From contig DAOWMW010000019.1 in NCBI GenBank assembly GCA_030642865.1, positions 1-10,856 of the forward strand: a DNA stretch of 10,856 nucleotides. Direction: 5' to 3'. This DNA is from Desulfobacteraceae bacterium. Lineage in GTDB: Bacteria > Desulfobacterota > Desulfobacteria > Desulfobacterales > BuS5. Position 1 is the first letter of the stretch. Every line of letters begins with the position of its first letter. Under the pieces are notes generated by a model. The model was not told where the DNA came from and did no database searches. It was given only the letters and a program-made list of their open reading frames with translations. Positions 6,226 to 10,856 of the stretch are shown here, one piece after another. Both the position numbers and the translations under genes were made by a program.

Positions 6226-9200
6226 TCATGCTATGTGTTCCTTACGTCTAAAAATTTTTTTAGCAAAAATGACCAGGTCATCCAGCAGGGAATAAATTAC
6301 AGGAATCATCAACAGGGTAAGAATAGTGGAGGTAATCATGCCGCTGCCCACTGCAATAGCCATGGGGGATCTTGCCTCTCCTCCTTCACTTAACTCCAGG
6401 GCAATGGGGAGCATGCCGAAAAATGTAGACAAGGCAGTCATCAGCACCGGTCTAAGCCTGACTGGACCAGCCTCCAGTATGGCCCTGGTGCGTGAAAGCC
6501 CCCGTTTTCTCAAAGTATTGATATAATCCACCAGTAAAATAGCATTTTTTGTTACAAGCCCTATGAGAATAATCATACCTAACAGGCTGAAAAGATTCAG
6601 AGTTTTCCCTGTGATCAAAAGAGCGCCAAAAGCACCAAAAAGAGCCATGGGCAAAGCGAGCAATATGGTAAATGGATGGATAAAGCTTTCAAATTGAGCT
6701 GCCAGCAGCATATAGACCACGACTATGGCAAGAATAAAAGCAAATGTTAATGCATTGAACATTTCAATCATATCTTCACTTGTTCCACCAAAACTCAGTT
6801 CATATCCCCCTTCTTTGGGCAATACCTGTTTTGCAATTTCCCTGAGGGCATCTATTGCGTCTCCGGCAGTCTTGTCACCGCCCCGGGCATTGGCAAAAAT
6901 ATGAATTGCGTGCTGACGGTCAAAACGTCTTATGGTCTGGGGGCTCACTCCACTTTCAATATGTACAAGATTTCTGAGATCTATCAGGTTACCGTTTTTT
7001 GCAGGAACCAGTATATTCATTAGATCCTCAGGCCTGGTGCGGTATTTTTCCATTAAACGTACCCGAATATTGTATCTTTCACCTTCATCTTCATATTTTA
7101 CCGACTCATCTGTATACCCATCAATCAATATCCACAGGGTTTTAGCTATAGTCGATATATCAACCCCCACGTCGGCAGCCTTATCCCTGTCAATATAGAT
7201 TCTGATTTCCGGTTTTCCCAGTTCAAGATCGTAGTCCACTCCAACAATTCCCGGAATTTTTGCATATTGAGTTTTAATATCATCTGCATACTTTACCAGT
7301 TTATTCATATCAGGCCCCTTTATAATACCATCAACGTCTGTATTACGGGAAATACGGCCAATAGCTGAAAAATCTTCCACTGATATAACAACACCAGGAA
7401 TGGAACTGGAGTTTTTTTGTACCATGGCCATGACCTCTTTCTGGCTCCTTGTCCTCTTGTCAAAGTCCTCCATTACAACAAAAAACCAGACATTATTACT
7501 GTCATCAGTGGGCATTGCACCAACCATACTGGTTATCATGGTGTTTTCCGGCTCCTGCGCAGTTATATCTTCCAATCGTTCAATAAACTGTTTTGTATAC
7601 TTGATACTTGACCCCACAGGGGTTCGCATGCTTATCATATAAAGTCCCCTGTCTTCCATGGGCAAAAATTCTTTTTTCAGTCCCAGTCCCAAGAAATAAG
7701 TGGCGGTAAAAATACCGGCTGCACATAAAAGCATAAAAGCCCGATGGCGTAAGGCAAAACCAAGCATTACCCTGTAAACCCTGGTTATATGATTTAAAAT
7801 TGACTCAACAGACTGGTGAAACAAATTTTTCTTTTTATTCTCTTCACTGTTTTTAAACTTTAAAATTCTTGAGCAGAGCATGGGTGTGAGTGTAAGGGCT
7901 ACAAACAGGGAAATCATTATCGCTGAAACAATGGTGAGACCAAAGGGATAAAGAAAACGCCCCATAATACCTTTTATAAATGCAACAGGTATAAAAACAA
8001 CACAGATGCTCAAGCTGGCTATAATAGTCGCAAATGCTATTTCACTGGTCCCTGAAGAGGCTGCTTCCATGGGCTCCATCCCCTCTTCCATATGGCGGTA
8101 AATATTTTCCAGAATAATGATAGCGTCGTCAACAACCAGTCCTATTGCCACAGATAAGGCAATCATGGTCATGTTATTTGCTGTAAAGCCCAAAAAATAC
8201 ATCGCAGCAAACGTTCCGATAATTGAAGTGGGAATCGCCAGATTAACAATTAAAGTGGATCTAAAATTTAATAAAAATATGTATAGAATAACAATTGTAA
8301 GTATCACTCCAACCAAAAGATCAACCTGCACCCCTTCAATGGTATTCCGTATAAATCTGGATCTGTCCCAGCTAACAGTATATTCCATCCCTTCAGGTAT
8401 AAGAGGTTCCAGCTCTTTTATTTTCTTTTTCAGCCTTTCTGCCACTTCAACCACATTGGAGCCCATCTGCTTTAATATCTGTATTCCCACTGCATGCTGT
8501 TTATTATAACGCAAAAAAGAGCGCTCTTCTTCCATTCCGTCTTCTGCATAACCTATATCCTTAAGTTTAATGGCAACCCCATTTTTATGAGCAATTATAA
8601 GGTCGTTAAATGCTTCAACACTCTTGAATTCACCCATTGTTTTTACAATAATTTCCGTGGGTCCTGTTTTTAAAAAACCACCTGGTATTTCAATATGCTG
8701 ATCTTTTAAAGCCTGAACAACTTTTTGAGGAGGAATATGATAAGAGTTCAGTTTTTCCCGATCCAGCCATAATTGTATTTCCCTGTCCCTGAAGCCGTAA
8801 AGATTCACCTTTCCTACGCCGCTTACGGTCTCGAGCCTTCTCCTTAATACCTGATCAGCAAACAGGCATATTTCATTAAAAGAACGGGTTTTAGATTGAA
8901 GCGTAAACCAGATTGTGGCGATCGATTCAGTGCTCAACTTATCTACTATCGGCCTGTCAACATCTTTGGGAAGCTTTTTCATGGCCATCCCGATTTTATT
9001 TTGTACATCTGTTGCAGCTATATTAATATCCTTATCCAGGTAAAATTCCAGTGTTATAACTGATTTGTTCATCATACTGACGGATGTAATATGCTTTATA
9101 CCCTGAATGGAATTAAACTCTTCTTCCAGAACATCTGTAACATCCATATCAATAACTTCCGGACTTGCCCCGGAAAGAAAAGTTGTTACTGTGACATAGG

Positions 9201-9327
9201 GAAATTCTATATAGGGATATTCATCAAGTGGTATCCTCTGGTAGCCTATAATACCAAATATAATAAAAACAGATGACAATATAATAGTGAGAACGGGGCG
9301 TTTTATACATAAATCAGTAAGATACAT
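6226..9327 (-). CDS. RND-family efflux transporter, inner-membrane permease (HAE1/AcrB-like)
   Basis: A 1033-residue protein of normal RND permease length. The order is N-terminal membrane helix (about 9-29 after KRPVLT), first periplasmic porter domain, helices 2-6, helix 7, second periplasmic domain, and helices 8-12. Proton-relay residues are present: Asp400-Asp401 in GLVVDDAIIILEN (helix 4, equivalent to AcrB Asp407/408) and Lys927 in GLVTKNAILLVDY (helix 10, equivalent to AcrB Lys940). The porter start GIPLDEYP-like sequence (QRIPLDEYPYIEFPYV) and late RLRPVLMTALSTFFGMLPIAL are classic. It should use the proton gradient to export hydrophobic or amphiphilic molecules together with the adaptor encoded 3 bp upstream. 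Overlap-close spacing suggests translational coupling; GGAG lies about 13 bases before the ATG, inside the upstream gene. No TolC-type channel is in the window. The cargo cannot be read from sequence. Confidence 0.97.
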   Translation of the reverse strand: MYLTDLCIKRPVLTIILSSVFIIFGIIGYQRIPLDEYPYIEFPYVTVTTFLSGASPEVIDMDVTDVLEEEFNSIQGIKHITSVSMMNKSVITLEFYLDKDINIAATDVQNKIGMAMKKLPKDVDRPIVDKLSTESIATIWFTLQSKTRSFNEICLFADQVLRRRLETVSGVGKVNLYGFRDREIQLWLDREKLNSYHIPPQKVVQALKDQHIEIPGGFLKTGPTEIIVKTMGEFKSVEAFNDLIIAHKNGVAIKLKDIGYAEDGMEEERSFLRYNKQHAVGIQILKQMGSNVVEVAERLKKKIKELEPLIPEGMEYTVSWDRSRFIRNTIEGVQVDLLVGVILTIVILYIFLLNFRSTLIVNLAIPTSIIGTFAAMYFLGFTANNMTMIALSVAIGLVVDDAIIILENIYRHMEEGMEPMEAASSGTSEIAFATIIASLSICVVFIPVAFIKGIMGRFLYPFGLTIVSAIMISLFVALTLTPMLCSRILKFKNSEENKKKNLFHQSVESILNHITRVYRVMLGFALRHRAFMLLCAAGIFTATYFLGLGLKKEFLPMEDRGLYMISMRTPVGSSIKYTKQFIERLEDITAQEPENTMITSMVGAMPTDDSNNVWFFVVMEDFDKRTRSQKEVMAMVQKNSSSIPGVVISVEDFSAIGRISRNTDVDGIIKGPDMNKLVKYADDIKTQYAKIPGIVGVDYDLELGKPEIRIYIDRDKAADVGVDISTIAKTLWILIDGYTDESVKYEDEGERYNIRVRLMEKYRTRPEDLMNILVPAKNGNLIDLRNLVHIESGVSPQTIRRFDRQHAIHIFANARGGDKTAGDAIDALREIAKQVLPKEGGYELSFGGTSEDMIEMFNALTFAFILAIVVVYMLLAAQFESFIHPFTILLALPMALFGAFGALLITGKTLNLFSLLGMIILIGLVTKNAILLVDYINTLRKRGLSRTRAILEAGPVRLRPVLMTALSTFFGMLPIALELSEGGEARSPMAIAVGSGMITSTILTLLMIPVIYSLLDDLVIFAKKIFRRKEHIA

Positions 9328-9330
9328 GGG

Positions 9331-10461
9331 TTATTGATTTCTCCGTTCTATGTGGGGGATTCGCAATTTAACGATGGAACCATCTTGTACACTTCGGTTG
9401 CCGCTGGTAATAACCAGATCATCCGGTCTGATGCCTGAAAGAATCTCTATACACCCCTGCTGGTATTCACCAATCTGAAGTTTCTGCCTTTTTGCAACTC
9501 CGTTTTTCATAATATATGCTATATGCTTGCCTTCCCTGTGAATAACACCTTCACCAGGTATCACCAGGGCTTTTTCATTGATATTTTTAAATATAAAAAC
9601 ATCGGCAAAAAAGCCAGGATTCAAGCGGTTGTCCATGTTATCAAAGTATGCCTTAATATTAACAGCTCTGGTAACAGGATCAATGTGAGGATTTATAAAA
9701 CATATTTTTCCAAAAAAATCCTCATCAGGGTAAGACTTTACCCGTGCTTTTACCTGTTGCCCCAAACAAACCATCCCTGTATAAGTTTCAGGCAGAGTGA
9801 AGTGGAGTTTAAGGGGATTAATTTTTACAACTTTGAGTAATGTGTCACCCACATGGACATACTCTCCTGTGGAAACGGTTTTTTCTATAATAACACCTTC
9901 CATGGGAGAATATACTTTTGTATCTTCCAGGTTTTTGCGAGCCCAGTCCAGAGCAGCCTGGAGGCTGTCTGCCCGGGCCCTGGTCATAATTACCCGGGAA
10001 AGGGTTTCATCGTAATCCTGATCAGAAAGAACCTGTTTTTTCCAAAGCGCTTCATTCCGTTTCAAAGTAGTTTCCAGGTAGGCCAGGCTGGCTTTATTTG
10101 TCCGAATCCTTGCTTCGGCTTCGTTCACGGATAATTTATGCCTTTTATCCTCTATTTGCAGTAAAAGCTGGCCAATATGGATGACATCTCCCTCATCAAC
10201 CAGGATTTTTTCTATCTTACCTTCTATTTCCGGAGCTATGGCGACTTCATCGTTGGGTAAAAAAGATCCCACAGCCCGAATTTGATGTACCACTTTTTGC
10301 ATTACGGGTTGAACTGTTTCAACCAGGATGGCTTCGGTATCAGTTTTCTCAATATTTTTATCAGATTCAGCGATATCTTTTTTGCTGCAACCAGCAAAAA
10401 ACAGAAATAGAGAAAAAATAATTAAAATCAGAAGTTTGAGCTTATTTGTTTTAATACTCAT
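9331..10461 (-). CDS. Lipoprotein membrane-fusion protein (periplasmic adaptor) of the RND pump
   Basis: A 376-residue adaptor. A lipoprotein signal peptide (Lys-rich start, hydrophobic 10-23, then FAGC with lipidated Cys25) anchors it to the inner membrane facing the periplasm. Next come a barrel-sandwich half (AIAPEIEGKIEKILVDEGD, near 79-97), a coiled-coil hairpin (about 115-175, RTNKASLAYLETTLKRNEAL and RARADSLQAALDWARKN), the second sandwich half (YSPMEGVIIEKTVSTGEYV), a beta-barrel domain (LKLHFTLPE onward) and a membrane-proximal end. It should bridge the permease and an outer-membrane channel. First gene of the run; ATG at 10461 with GAGG 6 bases upstream. The stop lies 3 bp from the permease start. 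Expression is probably driven from the region around 10600, where an operator-like palindrome sits beside a -10-like hexamer. Confidence 0.95.
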   Translation of the reverse strand: MSIKTNKLKLLILIIFSLFLFFAGCSKKDIAESDKNIEKTDTEAILVETVQPVMQKVVHQIRAVGSFLPNDEVAIAPEIEGKIEKILVDEGDVIHIGQLLLQIEDKRHKLSVNEAEARIRTNKASLAYLETTLKRNEALWKKQVLSDQDYDETLSRVIMTRARADSLQAALDWARKNLEDTKVYSPMEGVIIEKTVSTGEYVHVGDTLLKVVKINPLKLHFTLPETYTGMVCLGQQVKARVKSYPDEDFFGKICFINPHIDPVTRAVNIKAYFDNMDNRLNPGFFADVFIFKNINEKALVIPGEGVIHREGKHIAYIMKNGVAKRQKLQIGEYQQGCIEILSGIRPDDLVITSGNRSVQDGSIVKLRIPHIERRNQ

Positions 10462-10506
10462 TTTATACCTCAGTACAAAAAAAAATTAATCAGAAAAAAA
10501 CAACCA

Positions 10507-10532
10507 GACTTTTTCAATTTTTCAAAAAAGTC
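10507..10532 (-). other. Weak AT-rich hairpin in the 5' leader
   Basis: GACTTTTT (10507-10514) can pair with AAAAAGTC (10525-10532), giving an 8-bp stem with a loop of about 10 bases. On the minus-strand transcript it is followed after a few bases by a run of T (GTTTTTTT). It could be a leaky attenuator in the leader or a leftover terminator, but the stem is AT-rich and weak. Confidence 0.35.
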
Positions 10533-10596
10533 CTCGAGAGTCTAATTCTCTTTATAGGTCTTTTTTATTTAGACATCAATACAAATTGATTTTATT

Positions 10597-10602
10597 ATTA
10601 TA
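10597..10602 (-). promoter_or_regulatory. Candidate -10 hexamer of the efflux/carboxyltransferase/GRE operon
   Basis: The minus strand reads TATAAT here, an exact match to the sigma-70 -10 consensus in an AT-rich run. A recognisable -35 is poor: at 17-bp spacing the hexamer is CTGAAT, with 3 of 6 matches. That would suit a regulated promoter. It would give a leader of roughly 125 bases before the adaptor ATG. Confidence 0.4.
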
Positions 10603-10621
10603 TAGTAACAATGGTAACTAT
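10602..10621. promoter_or_regulatory. Candidate operator, 20-bp interrupted palindrome
   Basis: ATAGT (10602-10606) and ACTAT (10617-10621) are exact inverted copies, and with the internal AC/GT and AT pairs 8 of the 10 symmetric positions match. It lies immediately upstream of, and touching, the TATAAT hexamer, so a protein bound here would cover the -35 to -10 spacer. RND pumps are often controlled by TetR-type repressors with palindromes of this kind, but no regulator gene is in the window and the family is inferred. Confidence 0.45.
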
Positions 10622-10750
10622 TCAGCCAAAATCTGCAACAACAGGTATAATTTGATTAAAGCATTGAAAAACTCAGTGATGTCCGGTTAGGAAATTGCAA
10701 AAAAGACAATATGGAAAGTTTAATTGTTTTTTCCGCTATTAAAGAATAAA

Positions 10751-10856
10751 TTTCTTGAATTTCTAAGTTTGCTTCGCCAAAATTGCGAAACTCGCTCGTG
10801 CCTCGCTCAAACAATCGCAATTTTTTGGCTACGCTGCACTAAGAAATTCTAAGAAA
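10751..10856. repeat. Second intergenic palindrome, possibly truncated by the window edge
   Basis: The left part (TTTCTTGAATTTCTAAG, then GCCAAAATTGCGA) is repeated in inverted form on the right (TCGCAATTTTTTGGC, then CTAAGAAATTCTAAGAAA), with mismatches and small gaps. The centre carries a direct repeat, CTCGCTC, on both sides of GTGC. It is unlike the palindrome at 261-417 in sequence but similar in design. No coding frame runs through it. It may be a miniature mobile element or structured repeat; the outer boundary cannot be fixed because the window ends there. Confidence 0.6.

Larger units (their letters stand above)
10462..10750. other. AT-rich leader and upstream region of the operon
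   Basis: No credible gene was found here on either strand. It holds the ribosome binding site of the adaptor gene (GAGG, 10468-10471 on the minus strand), a weak hairpin at 10507-10532, and a -10-like hexamer with a neighbouring palindrome at 10597-10621. Between 10622 and 10750 there is AT-rich sequence in which I see nothing definite. Confidence 0.6.

Noticed and set aside
8117..8509. A 130-codon open frame on the plus strand
   Set aside because: It is antisense to the helix 2-6 region of the RND permease, whose reading is certain.
10646..10651. A plus-strand TATAAT suggesting a divergent promoter
   Set aside because: There is no -35 at a suitable distance and no open reading frame follows on that strand before the window ends.
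261..10856. The two palindromic elements as ends of one composite transposon
   Set aside because: Their sequences are unrelated and no transposase or integrase gene is present between them.

Overview
The window looks like a piece of an anaerobic bacterial genome of moderate to low GC content, most probably a Desulfobacterota (sulfate- or syntrophy-type deltaproteobacterial) lineage. That guess rests on an oxygen-labile glycyl radical enzyme, CoA-ester carboxyltransferases, a Gram-negative RND efflux pump with a lipoprotein adaptor, and long AT-rich palindromic intergenic repeats. It is an inference from gene content, not a demonstrated taxonomy.

Layout, right to left, because all five complete genes are on the minus strand. 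A leader region (10462-10856) carries a second type of intergenic palindrome at the window edge, a 20-bp operator-like palindrome next to a -10-like hexamer, and a weak hairpin. Then come a lipoprotein membrane-fusion protein (10461-9331), an RND transporter (9327-6226), two paralogous biotin-type carboxyltransferase subunits (6184-4661 with a TTG start, and 4595-3003), and a glycyl radical enzyme (2895-448). The gaps are 3, 41, 65 and 107 bp. No convincing terminator was seen between genes, so they are probably one transcription unit. Downstream lies a roughly 157-bp imperfect palindrome (261-417). On the opposite strand is the convergent 3' end of an unidentified gene (2-217).

How the genes may work together: the pump pair should move hydrophobic or amphiphilic compounds outward. 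The glycyl radical enzyme performs radical chemistry on an unknown substrate. Its active-site Cys460 is followed by Met-Arg rather than the Cys-X-Glu of the known dehydratases and lyases or the Cys-Cys of pyruvate formate-lyase. The two carboxyltransferases would add, remove or transfer a carboxyl group on a CoA thioester. One attractive but unproven reading is anaerobic activation of a hydrophobic substrate followed by decarboxylation or transcarboxylation of a malonyl-CoA-type intermediate, with the pump giving tolerance.

Missing from the window are a radical-SAM activating enzyme, a biotin carboxylase and biotin carrier, a TolC-type outer-membrane protein, and a regulator. These partners must be encoded elsewhere or just outside. 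The substrate of the pathway cannot be named from the sequence alone.
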